From Agrobacterium larrymoorei (lineage in GTDB: Bacteria; Pseudomonadota; Alphaproteobacteria; Rhizobiales; Rhizobiaceae), in NCBI RefSeq assembly GCF_030819275.1, contig NZ_JAUTBL010000002.1, positions 622,501-686,500 on the forward strand: a DNA stretch of 64,000 bases, read 5' to 3'. The notes below the pieces were generated by a model. That model was given only the letters and a program-made list of their open reading frames with translations, ran no database searches and had not been told where the DNA came from. Below, piece by piece: positions 48,125-56,835 of the stretch (its first letter is position 1; every line of letters starts with the position of its first letter). Both the position numbers and the translations under genes were made by a program.

Positions 48125-49555
48125 TCAGGAGAGGACGACCTTGCCCGGGTTCATGATGCCGGCGGGATCGAAAGCTGTCTTGATGCGACGCATCAGGTCC
48201 ATCTCGATCGCCGGGCGGATGGTGGCCAGTTCGTCGCGCTTCAACTGTCCAATGCCGTGTTCCGCAGAGATGGAGCCACCGAAGGAAAGCACGATACCGT
48301 GGACGATCTCGTTGATCTCTTTCCACCGGGCAAGGAAGGCGTTCTTATCGGCACCCACAGGCTGGGAAATGTTGTAATGGATATTGCCATCGCCCAAGTG
48401 TCCGAAGGCGCAGATACGAGCGCCTGGAATGGCGCGCATGACGGCAGCTGCCGCTTCGCCCATAAAGGCCGGAACGTGCGAAACCGGTACGGACACATCA
48501 TGCTTGATCGAGCCGCCTTCCGGCTTCTGCGCATCCGACATGCTTTCGCGCATGTGCCATAGTGCCTGCCGCTGGCTCTCCGAGAAGGCGATGACGGCAT
48601 CCTGCACGATCCCCGCTTCAAAACCCTGTTCCAATAGCGTTTCCACCATCGTTTGCGCAGTCTCAGCCGAGTCGGAGCTGGAGATATCGATCAGCGCGTA
48701 CCAAGGATGCGGCGTTTCCAGCGGATCGCGCACGCCGGGAATATGTTTTGCGGTAAATTCGACGCCAATCCTTGGCATCAGCTCGAAGCCGGTCAGTGCG
48801 GTGCCGCAAAGAGTGGATGCGCGCTCGAAGAGTGTCAGCGCATCTGCCGGAGAATGGAGGCCCGCAAAGGCCACCTGATGGCCGAGCGGTTTTGGGAAGA
48901 GCTTCAGGACCGCGCCGGTGATAATGCCGAGCGTCCCCTCCGAGCCGATGAAGAGATCACGGAGATCGTAACCCGTATTGTCTTTCTTCAACCGACGCAG
49001 GCCGTCCCAGATTTCGCCGGTGGGGAGAACGACTTCCAGGCCGAGGCAAAGCTGGCGCATATTGCCATAGGCCAGCACCGCAGTGCCGCCGGCATTGGTG
49101 GCGAGGTTGCCGCCGATGCGGCATGAGCCTTGCGAGCCGAGCGAAAGCGGGAACATCCGCTCCACCTTTTCCGCGGCCTTGTGAACATCGTCCAGAATGC
49201 AGCCGCCATCGACGACAATCACATTGGCAATGGGATCGATATCGCGAACCTTGTTCATGCGTTCCAGCGACAGGATCACATCACTTCCGCCGCTGCGCGG
49301 CGTCTGCCCCCCAACAAGGCCGGTGTTACCGGTCTGCGGCACGATGGCCGTGCCGGTTTCGCTCGCAAGCCTCATGATGGCGGCAACCTCCTCAGTCGTG
49401 GAGGGGCGCAGCAGAAGCGGCGAGCTGCCGTGATAGAGGCCGCGGTTCTCAACGAGATGCGGTGCGAGATCGGAAGCGTCACGCAGCGCATTCTTCTCGC
49501 CGACGATAGCGACAAATCGTAGAAGCAGTTCGTCAGAAATGGCGGTTGGCGTCAT
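48125..49555 (-). CDS. FAD-linked oxidase, D-2-hydroxy acid dehydrogenase type
   Basis: The 476-residue flavoprotein matches GlcD/D-2-hydroxyglutarate dehydrogenase-like enzymes. The FAD_binding_4 domain has VPQTGNTGLVGGQTPRSGGSDVILSLERMNKV and GGNLATNAGGTAVLAYGNMRQLCLGLEVV. The C-terminal FAD-oxidase domain has GHLGDGNIHYNISQP and SAEHGIGQLKRDELATIRPA. The substrate is a 2-hydroxy acid by family; hydroxyglutarate or lactate cannot be separated here. It lies 32 bases after the Sua5 gene and is probably in its operon. Confidence 0.9.
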   Translation of the reverse strand: MTPTAISDELLLRFVAIVGEKNALRDASDLAPHLVENRGLYHGSSPLLLRPSTTEEVAAIMRLASETGTAIVPQTGNTGLVGGQTPRSGGSDVILSLERMNKVRDIDPIANVIVVDGGCILDDVHKAAEKVERMFPLSLGSQGSCRIGGNLATNAGGTAVLAYGNMRQLCLGLEVVLPTGEIWDGLRRLKKDNTGYDLRDLFIGSEGTLGIITGAVLKLFPKPLGHQVAFAGLHSPADALTLFERASTLCGTALTGFELMPRIGVEFTAKHIPGVRDPLETPHPWYALIDISSSDSAETAQTMVETLLEQGFEAGIVQDAVIAFSESQRQALWHMRESMSDAQKPEGGSIKHDVSVPVSHVPAFMGEAAAAVMRAIPGARICAFGHLGDGNIHYNISQPVGADKNAFLARWKEINEIVHGIVLSFGGSISAEHGIGQLKRDELATIRPAIEMDLMRRIKTAFDPAGIMNPGKVVLS

Positions 49556-49587
49556 GAGAATTCCTCCGGAAATCGTATCTGGCGAGG

Positions 49588-50565
49588 TCAGGATCGCGGT
49601 GCAGCCGCGCGCTCCAACCGGTCATTGATGGCTTCGCCAAGCCCCGTCTTGGGAATGGGCGTTACCGCAATGGTGGCAGCACCGCTCGCATCGGCAAGTT
49701 TCAAATGGTCGAAAAGATTGGTAGCGGCTTCGGCAAGATCACCGTTTGGGCTGAGATCGAGCACGGCAACCGCATCGCCTTCTCCCGTCACCGGCTTATT
49801 CCCAAAGCGGATCAGTGCTTCGCCCTTGTGAACTGAGGTCGCGTTCAGACGAACCGACGCACCCGGTGCATAATGGGAGGCCAGCATGCCAGGTGCTTCT
49901 ATCGCCGCAGATGCCCTTGCCGGTCTCACCAGCTCGACCCCCGTTACCCGTTCGATCTCTTCCGCCACCAGTCCACCGGGGCGCAGGAGGCGGACGGAGC
50001 CATCGCTCTCCACCTTGATGATGGTGGATTCGACGCCGACGGGAGCAGCGCCAGCATCCAGAATAAGGTCGATCTTTTGCCCCAGGTCCGCCTCCACATG
50101 GGCCGCACTGGTCGAGCTGATCTTGCCGGAACTATTGGCGCTGGGGGCCGCAAGCGGCCGACCGAGTTTTTCGATGAGCGCGCTGGCAAAGCCCTTGGGA
50201 ATACGAATGCCCACGGTATCGAGCCCGGCTGTCGCTAATGAATGGATGGGGCTTTCTTTTCTCAGGGGCAAGATCAGCGTGATGGGTCCTGGCCAGAAGG
50301 CCTCTGCCAGCCTGCGCGAGATCGGATCGAAGATCGCATGTTGCTCCGCCATCGCGATACTCGCCATATGGCAGATCAGCGGGTTGAACTGCGGACGCCC
50401 CTTGGTCTCGTAAATTCGGGTGATGGCTGCAGGATTGGTCGCATCTGCGGCGAGGCCGTAAACGGTCTCTGTGGGGATGGCGACGGGGAAGCCCGCCTTG
50501 AGCACGCGGACGGCGTTATCCAATGCCTCTTCCGGCTGCTGCTCGATATCGATGTGTCGCGCCAT
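49588..50565 (-). CDS. sua5: L-threonylcarbamoyladenylate synthase (Sua5/YwlC)
   Basis: The enzyme makes threonylcarbamoyl-AMP for t6A modification of tRNAs that read ANN codons. The 325 residues have a YrdC/TsaC domain (PTETVYGLAADATN, YETKGRPQFNPLICH, WPGPITLIL, PLAAPSANSSGKISSTSAAHV). A C-terminal Sua5-specific domain follows (from about 210, GMLASHYAPGA), so this is the long Sua5 type. The start ATG is at 50565. It precedes the FAD oxidase on the minus strand. Confidence 0.95.
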   Translation of the reverse strand: MARHIDIEQQPEEALDNAVRVLKAGFPVAIPTETVYGLAADATNPAAITRIYETKGRPQFNPLICHMASIAMAEQHAIFDPISRRLAEAFWPGPITLILPLRKESPIHSLATAGLDTVGIRIPKGFASALIEKLGRPLAAPSANSSGKISSTSAAHVEADLGQKIDLILDAGAAPVGVESTIIKVESDGSVRLLRPGGLVAEEIERVTGVELVRPARASAAIEAPGMLASHYAPGASVRLNATSVHKGEALIRFGNKPVTGEGDAVAVLDLSPNGDLAEAATNLFDHLKLADASGAATIAVTPIPKTGLGEAINDRLERAAAPRS

Positions 50566-50600
50566 CTTTAAAGGCCCTTTCCTTGGGAAAGGCTCTTAAA

Positions 50601-50642
50601 GCATGTCGCGCAGAAGTGTGAAGCGGTTTTGCGATGACGACA
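50601..50642. repeat. RIME-like intergenic element, copy C
   Basis: The core reads CGCAGAAGTGTGAAGCGGTTTTGCGATGACGAC, flanked by GCATGTCG. A matching element lies at 56639-56676. The form is that of the Rhizobium intergenic mosaic element (RIME1). Confidence 0.72.
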
Positions 50643-50752
50643 CCCGAAAACGTAAGAAGGTTTAACGTAAGCTGGGAATCTCGACGATCTGCGCAATCGG
50701 TAGAATGTCTCAACCGCTATCGGGAATGAGGTGGCGTTATAGCGCGTAAGCC

Positions 50753-51370
50753 TTACAACGCACGGATGATTTTGCGCAACTCCTCGGAACGGGCACCCAG
50801 CATCAATACATTCTTCAAGGCTTCTTTCGGATCCTGTGTCTGGAACAGCAAGCCGCCGCGATGAATGGACGTGTAGATCGCCACAGATGTGCCGCCGCCC
50901 TGCGGCTGCATCGCAACGGCGAAATACATCCGCGACCGGGTCTGGTCGATCTTTTCGAAGAAATGCTCCTCGCCGCACAGTTCAGCAAAGAAATTGGCGA
51001 GGTAAAAAGACCATAGAACCGGTTTGCTTTTGTCGAAACGGGTTGTGGAAGCGGTCACATGGCAATAGCCGAGATGGGGAGTGCTATCGATCAGCTTGTG
51101 AGAGATCATATTGGGGAAACGGATACTGGGGTGAAAGCCATTCAATCGTGAATGCGTTTTGGAGCCGGCGTCGTGCAAACGACGTGCTGTGATCTCCGCA
51201 ACGTGTTCATGGCTAAGGTATCGTTTTCCGCCGGGCGGCAGCGGTTCTTCGAAGCGGCCGATGCGTCCGGTCCGCAGGAAATCGGAATGTGCGGTTTTCG
51301 ACCTTATGGGCGTGATCTTGCCGGACTTTGTGTCCACATAGCGGATACGAGTTTCCTTCTCCACTGCCAT
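50753..51370 (-). CDS. Conserved rhizobial protein of unknown function
   Basis: The 205-residue protein has no signal peptide or membrane helix. It begins MAVEKETRIRYVDTKSGKI and shows mixed alpha/beta character, with CHVTASTTRFDKSKPVLWSFYLANFFAELCGEEHFFEK and SRMYFAVAMQPQGGGTSVAIYTSI. It may belong to the family listed as DUF6656, though I recall this only loosely. ATG at 51370 is used. No operon partner is seen. It is divergent from the gbcA-like gene. Confidence 0.7.
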   Translation of the reverse strand: MAVEKETRIRYVDTKSGKITPIRSKTAHSDFLRTGRIGRFEEPLPPGGKRYLSHEHVAEITARRLHDAGSKTHSRLNGFHPSIRFPNMISHKLIDSTPHLGYCHVTASTTRFDKSKPVLWSFYLANFFAELCGEEHFFEKIDQTRSRMYFAVAMQPQGGGTSVAIYTSIHRGGLLFQTQDPKEALKNVLMLGARSEELRKIIRAL

Positions 51371-51687
51371 ATCCTCTTTGAAAGATATAAGCTTTTTAGC
51401 CGACCAGGGTTAATATGGGGTTTCCGGTGCCTCCGTGGCTTCTATCATAATGGGTAAAGGGCCGAAGTCTCATTGCGACGGTAGGCTGCTTGAATGACAC
51501 TCTAAGTCACTGTTTTACATTCACAAAAAATAAGGCGGTACTTTTGAGGGCGATGTCGCAATTTGTCGCCAATGCGGGACAGAATGTCGCGCAATGTGGT
51601 GCTGCAAAAAGACGTCAATGATTAGATCAATCCACACCATGCGGCCGTGATTGTTGGGTGGCTGCAGTATTACTCGAGGACATGGCC
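51371..51687. other. Divergent regulatory region upstream of the gbcA-like gene
   Basis: No gene lies in these 317 bases. The three phased TGTCGC repeats at 51554-51590 are here. A weak CTTGAA at 51489 has no matching -10. Confidence 0.5.
51554..51590 (+). promoter_or_regulatory. Three phased TGTCGC direct repeats upstream of gbcAB
   Basis: TGTCGC occurs at 51554, 51564 and 51585, so the spacings are 10 and 21 bases, close to one and two helical turns. This fits a regulator binding one face of DNA, such as an AraC-type activator. No regulator gene lies nearby. Confidence 0.5.
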
Positions 51688-52932
51688 ATGGAACTGCGTG
51701 AAACCGTATTGCGCCAATTGAAGAATCGCCGCGAAGGCTTCAGCCTTGAGCAGCCATTTTACACCGATCAGGATTACTTCCAGCTCGACATGGAAACCAT
51801 CTGGTATCGCGATTGGCTGTTTGTCGGTCATGACTGTGAAGTGCCGAAATCCGGCATGTATTTCACCGTTCAGGTCGGCAACTATGCTGTCGTGATTGTT
51901 CGCGGCAAGGATGGCACCATCCGCGCATTCCACAATTCCTGCCGCCACCGCGGTTCGCGCGTCTGCACCAGCCAGAAAGGCCAGTCGGCCCGTCTCGTCT
52001 GTCCTTATCATCAGTGGACCTATGATCTGGATGGCAAGCTTCTTTTCGCGCGCCACATGGGCGAAGACTTCAACAAGGAAAATTTCGGGCTGAAGCCGGT
52101 CGCCTGCGAAACCGTTGCCGGTTACGTCTTCATCTGCCTCGCTGAACAGCCCATGGATTTCGCGCCGGTTCGGGCGGAAGTCGAAGCCTACATGAAGCCA
52201 CACCGGGCTTGGGAAGCCAAGGTGGCGCATGAAAGCACCATCATCGAAAAGGGCAACTGGAAGCTCGTCTGGGAAAACAATCGCGAGTGCTACCACTGCG
52301 CGGCCAACCATCCCGAGCTCTGCCGCACCTATCCGGAAAACCCGAGCGTCACCGGTACTGATGGCGGCGCCAGCGATCCAGAAATCGGTGGCCACTGGGC
52401 GCGCTGCGAAGCGGCAGGCCTGCCAAGCCGTTTCAAGATCGACCCCAAGGGCCAGTTCCGCGTAGCGCGTATGCCGCTGATTGGTGAAGCGGAGAGCTAC
52501 ACCATGTCCGGTAAGCCTGCGGTTCGCCGCCGACTCTCCGACGATGTCACCATCAGCCATATCGGCGCGCTGCTGCTCTTCCATTACCCGACGACCTGGA
52601 ACCACTTCCTCGGCGACCACATGATTTCCTTCCGCGTGCTGCCGCTCGGTCCGCAGGAAACCATGGTCACGACCAAGTGGCTCGTCCACAAGGATGCCGT
52701 GGAAGGCGTGGACTACAATCTCGAAGACCTGACCCATGTCTGGAACGAGACCAACGATCAGGATCGCCAGATCGTCGAGGAAAACGCTTTCGGCATCCGC
52801 TCGCCAGCCTATGAGCCGGGTCCTTACTCCATGGAAGACGAAGGTGGCGTCATGCAGTTCGTCAACTGGTATGCCGACTTCATGATCGACCGGCTGTCCG
52901 GCGACAAGAAGAAGCTTTCCGCAGTGGCTTGA
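51688..52932 (+). CDS. gbcA: Rieske oxygenase, glycine-betaine demethylase GbcA-like
   Basis: This is the oxygenase component of a Rieske non-heme iron system that demethylates glycine betaine or a related betaine such as stachydrine. The Rieske cluster ligands are C85-x-H87 and C105-x2-H108 (CRHRGSRVC and CPYHQW). ENNRECYHCAANHPEL holds the non-heme iron histidines. At 414 residues it is full length. ATG at 51688 has GAGGA 6 bases upstream, so earlier GTG/ATG starts were dropped. Its TGA overlaps the ATG of the reductase gene. The exact substrate is inferred from the pair. Confidence 0.9.
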   Translation: MELRETVLRQLKNRREGFSLEQPFYTDQDYFQLDMETIWYRDWLFVGHDCEVPKSGMYFTVQVGNYAVVIVRGKDGTIRAFHNSCRHRGSRVCTSQKGQSARLVCPYHQWTYDLDGKLLFARHMGEDFNKENFGLKPVACETVAGYVFICLAEQPMDFAPVRAEVEAYMKPHRAWEAKVAHESTIIEKGNWKLVWENNRECYHCAANHPELCRTYPENPSVTGTDGGASDPEIGGHWARCEAAGLPSRFKIDPKGQFRVARMPLIGEAESYTMSGKPAVRRRLSDDVTISHIGALLLFHYPTTWNHFLGDHMISFRVLPLGPQETMVTTKWLVHKDAVEGVDYNLEDLTHVWNETNDQDRQIVEENAFGIRSPAYEPGPYSMEDEGGVMQFVNWYADFMIDRLSGDKKKLSAVA

Positions 52933-54020
52933 TGCAGATGACCGTGCCCGTGACCTATAAGCATATCGATGAGATGAAGCCCTGGAGCGACAAGCTTCAC
53001 ATGCTGGAATGCATTTCGGTGACTCCCGAAACGCCGGATGTGATGACGTTCCTGTTCCGCTCCACTGACACAAACTGGTTTCGCTATATTCCGGGCCAGT
53101 TCGTGACGCTGGAACTGCCAGTGGGACCGGAGCCGCTATTCCGGACCTACACGCTGTCGTCCACGCCGTCTCGTCCCTATGCAGTAGCGGTCACGGTCAA
53201 GGCACAGAAGAATTCGATCGGCACGCGCTGGATGTTCGATCATCTCAGGCCGGGGATGAAGATCCGCGCGCTTGGTCCTCTGGGTGACTTCTCCTATGTG
53301 AAGCACCCAGGCGACAAATACCTGTTCATCTCGGCGGGCTCCGGTGTTACTCCGATGATGTCGATGGTGCGCGATATGTGCGATCGCGCACCGCACAGCG
53401 ACATTTCCTTCATCAACTGCTCGCGCACGCCGTCCGATATCGTGTTCCGCCACGAACTCGAATATCTCGCGCGTTACATGCCGAACCTGTCGCTGGGGTT
53501 CATCGTGGAGTCCTGTGGTCGCACCGATCTCTGGTCGGGCCTGAAGGGCTTCGTCGATAAGGCCAAGATTGCGCTTCTGTCTCATGACTTCATGGATCGC
53601 ACAGTCTTCTGTTGCGGCCCCGAGCCCTTCATGGCGGCGGTGAGTTCCATGCTCGAAGCCTCCGGTTTCGACATGACACGCTATCATCAGGAAAGCTTTG
53701 CGCCCGCCGCGCCGCCTGTTGCTGTTGGGGAAACCGCGCTCGAAGCTGATGGTGAGACACTCACGACGGTCGGCTTTACGCTCTCGGGTAAGGAAGTGCC
53801 GTGCCAGCCAGGCCAGACGGTTCTGATGACCGCCAGATCGGCAGGCGTTCGCATCGGTGCGGCGTGCGAATCCGGCATCTGCGGTACATGCCGCGTGCTG
53901 AAGCTGTCGGGCGAGGTCGAGATGAACCACAATGGCGGCATTCTCGATGAAGACATTGCCGAAGGCTATATTCTCGCCTGCTGCTCCAGGCCGCTGACCG
54001 ACGTCAAGGTAGAGGCATAA
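52932..54020 (+). CDS. gbcB: Reductase component GbcB-like (FAD/NAD + 2Fe-2S)
   Basis: This reductase passes electrons from NAD(P)H through FAD and a 2Fe-2S centre to the Rieske oxygenase. FAD binding is shown by RTYTLSSTPSRPY, and NAD binding by FISAGSGVTPMMSMVRDM and CCGPEPFM. The C-terminal plant-type ferredoxin domain has the CESGICGTC motif and the distal ACCSRP. At 362 residues it has the usual form. The ATG at 52932 shares one base with the gbcA stop (TGATG), so the pair is coupled. Confidence 0.92.
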   Translation: MQMTVPVTYKHIDEMKPWSDKLHMLECISVTPETPDVMTFLFRSTDTNWFRYIPGQFVTLELPVGPEPLFRTYTLSSTPSRPYAVAVTVKAQKNSIGTRWMFDHLRPGMKIRALGPLGDFSYVKHPGDKYLFISAGSGVTPMMSMVRDMCDRAPHSDISFINCSRTPSDIVFRHELEYLARYMPNLSLGFIVESCGRTDLWSGLKGFVDKAKIALLSHDFMDRTVFCCGPEPFMAAVSSMLEASGFDMTRYHQESFAPAAPPVAVGETALEADGETLTTVGFTLSGKEVPCQPGQTVLMTARSAGVRIGAACESGICGTCRVLKLSGEVEMNHNGGILDEDIAEGYILACCSRPLTDVKVEA

Positions 54021-54198
54021 AGCCTCCTCCTTTCCTTTTCGCTCCTGCAATCGGCCTTTAGTCTGATCTATGGAACGACTTTGTAGTTTTCCCGTTTCTA
54101 AAATGTCTGAGGCTGTGTCACTGCGGGCTGTTTCCGCGTTTCTGCCGAAAGATATAAAAACAGCACAACATCAATGTGCAAAGAAACGGAGGAAATTC

Positions 54199-54669
54199 AT
54201 GCTGAATTTGCGGAAGACGAGCCTCGCCACCGCTTTTGTCATGGTCCTGACGAGCTTTACGCCATCGCAGGCCTTTCAAGTTCCTACACCCATTCCGGCA
54301 CCGGTTGCGGCGCAAGACCACGTCGTAGACGTTCAGTATCGCGATTGGCGTGACCGTCGCGAATGGCGCCAGCGCCACGGACGCGATTGGCGTCACCATC
54401 GCGAGTATCGTCGCCAAGGCTTCTATAACGGTCACCGCGGCTATCGCGAACGTCGTCCGGGTTACCGCTATCACAATGGCTACTGGTTCCCGCTCGCAGC
54501 CTTTGCGGCTGGCGCGATCATCGGCGGCGCAACCAATCAGGCCCGCCCATCCTATGGCAGCAGCCATCAGCAATGGTGTGCAAATCGTTGGCGCTCTTAC
54601 CGCGCTTATGACAACACCTATCAGCCCAATAACGGCCCGCGCCGTCAGTGCGTCTCGCCCTATAGCTGA
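54199..54669 (+). CDS. BA14K-family secreted protein, copy 1
   Basis: The 156-residue protein begins with a signal peptide ending near SQA. An Arg/Trp/His-rich middle follows ([18 protein letters not shown]). Then come [20 protein letters not shown], a probable membrane or glycine-zipper helix, and a C-terminal BA14K motif [28 protein letters not shown]14K proteins are periplasmic or surface antigens; a lectin-like role is suggested for the Brucella member. GGAGG at 54188-54192 supports ATG 54199. A second homologue follows 220 bases on. Confidence 0.88.
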   Translation: MLNLRKTSLATAFVMVLTSFTPSQAFQVPTPIPAPVAAQDHVVDVQYRDWRDRREWRQRHGRDWRHHREYRRQGFYNGHRGYRERRPGYRYHNGYWFPLAAFAAGAIIGGATNQARPSYGSSHQQWCANRWRSYRAYDNTYQPNNGPRRQCVSPYS

Positions 54670-54682
54670 GACAGGTAACTTG

Positions 54683-54707
54683 GAAGGCCCGGCTTGTCCG
54701 GGCCTTC
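54683..54707 (+). terminator. Hairpin after BA14K copy 1
   Basis: GAAGGCCCGG (54683-54692) and CCGGGCCTTC (54698-54707) pair perfectly over 10 bases with a 5-base loop. No T run follows, so it may work as an attenuator or stabiliser. Confidence 0.6.
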
Positions 54708-54888
54708 TGCCGTCCTGGTGGCAAGCGGTCAAGTATCTGTAATCATTCTGTTAATGCTGCATTCAGGCTTAATTTCTTATCGTGAATATAAGGCGGGTCA
54801 ACGCCGTTAAAAACTGGAAAAGCAGGAGAATAATCGTTGTAGTTCACCCCGTCCGTTTGTGTATCCGGATGTGAATGGAGAAGGTCAG

Positions 54889-55392
54889 ATGAAAACTTAC
54901 ATGAAGACTATTTTGGCTGCCGGCCTCTCAGCAGTCGTTACTGCCGGATCTATTATCCCGGCACAGGCTATGCCTATCGTGCCCGCGGCGCCTGCCGCAC
55001 CTCAGGCCGACAACAACATCGTCAACGTGCAGTACTGGCGCGATCGCGGTTACTATCGTGACTACGGTCCGGGCTATTACCGCGGTCATCGCGGCTACCG
55101 TGATTACCGTCCCGGTTATCGCCACCACAATGGCTACTGGTTCCCACTGGCAGCCTTTGCGACCGGCGCGATCGTTGGCGGTGCTCTGTCTCAGCCGCGT
55201 GAGGTCTATCGCCCCGTTCCGGAATATCGTCCGCGCCCGGTCTATCGCGAGTATCGACCGGTCGTCCGCGGTGGCCTGAGCCAGGCGCATGTGAACTGGT
55301 GCTACGGTCGTTATCGCTCCTATGATGCGTATAGCAACACGTTCCAGCCCTATCACGGTCCACGCCAGACCTGCTATTCGCCTTACGGCTGA
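54889..55392 (+). CDS. BA14K-family secreted protein, copy 2
   Basis: This 167-residue relative of copy 1 has a signal peptide (MKTYMKTILAAGLSAVVTAGSIIPAQA) and the shared [21 protein letters not shown] helix. The C-terminal BA14K motif is WCYGRYRSYDAYSNTFQPYHGPRQTC. The middle is Tyr/Arg/Gly-rich (RDYGPGYYRGHRGYRDYRPG) rather than Trp/His-rich. GGAGAAGG before ATG 54889 supports the start. It ends at a strong terminator. Confidence 0.9.
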   Translation: MKTYMKTILAAGLSAVVTAGSIIPAQAMPIVPAAPAAPQADNNIVNVQYWRDRGYYRDYGPGYYRGHRGYRDYRPGYRHHNGYWFPLAAFATGAIVGGALSQPREVYRPVPEYRPRPVYREYRPVVRGGLSQAHVNWCYGRYRSYDAYSNTFQPYHGPRQTCYSPYG

Positions 55393-55417
55393 TCGAACGC
55401 GACATGGGATTGATAAG

Positions 55418-55446
55418 GCCGCCCCGCACCCGCGGGGCGGCTTTTT
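55418..55446. terminator. Strong bidirectional terminator
   Basis: GCCGCCCCGC (55418-55427) pairs with GCGGGGCGGC (55432-55441) around ACCC, with five T on the plus strand. It lies between the convergent BA14K and CorA-type genes. On the minus strand no A-run-derived T tract is obvious. Confidence 0.88.
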
Positions 55447-55447
55447 G

Positions 55448-56443
55448 TCAGATGATGCCCACGCGTCGCAGCAGGAACCAGGCGAGAAGACTGGACGCTA
55501 TGATGAAGCCTGCTGCATAGAGCGTACCGTTTCCGCCATCGATGAAGGGCAGGGCGCTGGTATTCATGCCAAAGAAGCCGGTCACGAGTGTCGGCGGCAA
55601 GAGAAACGCCGTCATGATCGACAGGATGTAAAGATGGCGGTTCGTTTCGGACGAGAGCTTGGAGTCGATTTCTTCATGCAGCAGACGTGCGCGCTCCTGG
55701 AGCGCATAAACATCGTAATCGACTGATTCCAGCCGGCTCGTCAGCCGCCCGGCAATCTCCTCGAAGCCTGCGGGCATTTCATCCTCATCAGCGGCCGAGG
55801 CCCGCCGCATCAAGGTCAGTACGGTTCGAAGATGACGATGCAACCGCACGACCGTGCGCCGGACGGGTGCCAGCCTTCGCCGTTCGTCACGCGGCGCGGT
55901 GTCGTAGACATAGTCCTCGATCGCGTTGAGCTCTTCCGTCGTCTCCATCACCAGAGTGATCAGACTGCGCTGAAACTCCGCCACCAGTCCTTCGAAGATG
56001 TGCGATGGTGTGCTGTAGCGCTTCGGGTTCTTGTCGATCGCTGCGCGCAGGCGGTCCACTGACCGCAATGGCTGAAGCCGGGTCGTAATGATAAAGCGAT
56101 CCGTCAACGCGAAATGCAGCCAGCCGAGGTCGCGCGTCTCCTGATCGAACTCCCTCTGAAAATCCACAAGAGTGCCGTAAAGCGCGCCCTCATCCACGGT
56201 GATGGAGGGGTGCGTCTCATGCGTGGTCAGAATGGCGCGACTGTTTTCGTCAAGGCCGGGGATCGCTTCCAGAAAGGTCGCCACCCGCGTGTCGACCAGA
56301 TTGAGATGCAGCCAGAAGAAGCCCTCGCTGCTTTCCATTTCGCTCCACTGGGCGGTCGGTGCAAGACGCGTACAGGCCTGGTTCCCGGGCTGGAAGCGAT
56401 AGGCCCAAACGAGGCCGGGAATGGCTGGGTACTGTATATCCAT
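55448..56443 (-). CDS. CorA/ZntB-type divalent cation channel
   Basis: The 331-residue protein is a CorA relative nearer to ZntB. The cytosolic domain runs from the N-terminus to about 270, followed by two membrane helices. GMN is at about 292-294 (GFFGMNTSALPF). In ZntB-type sequences the residues after GMN differ from CorA, and here they are TSALPF. Mg2+, Zn2+ or Co2+ are possible. ATG at 56443 is used; the upstream frame to 56473 is short and not conserved. It converges with BA14K copy 2. Confidence 0.88.
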   Translation of the reverse strand: MDIQYPAIPGLVWAYRFQPGNQACTRLAPTAQWSEMESSEGFFWLHLNLVDTRVATFLEAIPGLDENSRAILTTHETHPSITVDEGALYGTLVDFQREFDQETRDLGWLHFALTDRFIITTRLQPLRSVDRLRAAIDKNPKRYSTPSHIFEGLVAEFQRSLITLVMETTEELNAIEDYVYDTAPRDERRRLAPVRRTVVRLHRHLRTVLTLMRRASAADEDEMPAGFEEIAGRLTSRLESVDYDVYALQERARLLHEEIDSKLSSETNRHLYILSIMTAFLLPPTLVTGFFGMNTSALPFIDGGNGTLYAAGFIIASSLLAWFLLRRVGII

Positions 56444-56638
56444 GTCTTGTTCCTGAGAGGCGGGCGGGGGCATAGCGGTCGCCTCTCTCGGCGAAAGGCC
56501 GGATCATGCAGACCAGAGTTTTATGACAGTTTCATAACAGTGACGATCCTTCCAAGCTTTGGAGCGAAAATCCGAATCGATTTTACCGAGTTACGATGTG
56601 CGGAGGCAAATACGGGTCTCGGTCCTAAGGCACGGTCC

Positions 56639-56676
56639 AAGCAAAAGTGTGCAGCGGTTTTGCGATAACGACATGC
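56639..56676. repeat. RIME-like intergenic element, copy D
   Basis: The core AGTGTGCAGCGGTTTTGCGATAACGACATGCG matches copy C at 50601-50642, with a few changes. Orientation is the same in both. Confidence 0.74.
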
Positions 56677-56717
56677 GATAACAAGGACCTAGAGCGTATG
56701 AGCGAATCTCAAAGATC

Positions 56718-56744
56718 GCGCCACGCTTTAAGGACGCGTGGCGC
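56718..56744. repeat. Perfect 9-bp inverted repeat
   Basis: GCGCCACGC (56718-56726) and GCGTGGCGC (56736-56744) pair with a 9-base loop. It follows RIME-like copy D and probably belongs to the same mosaic element. No T tract follows on the plus strand. Confidence 0.65.
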
Positions 56745-56835
56745 TCTTGGAGAAATTTCAAATTGACGTTTACGTAAAAATCAATTAGCCCCTAAAGACA
56801 TTGCATTGTAGGCAGACGCTTCGGGAGGAGGCAGG

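Larger units (their letters stand above)
56444..56835. other. Intergenic region with RIME-like element and strong hairpin
   Basis: These 392 bases contain no gene. They hold RIME-like copy D at 56639-56676 and a 9-bp hairpin at 56718-56744. An AT-rich stretch before 56836 probably includes the acyl-CoA dehydrogenase promoter. A partial match to the palindromic repeat (GAAAATCCGAATCGATTTT) is at about 56566-56584. Confidence 0.5.

Noticed and set aside
51670..53073. 467-codon minus-strand frame opposite gbcA
   Set aside because: Antisense to a gene with full Rieske motifs; no protein family features.
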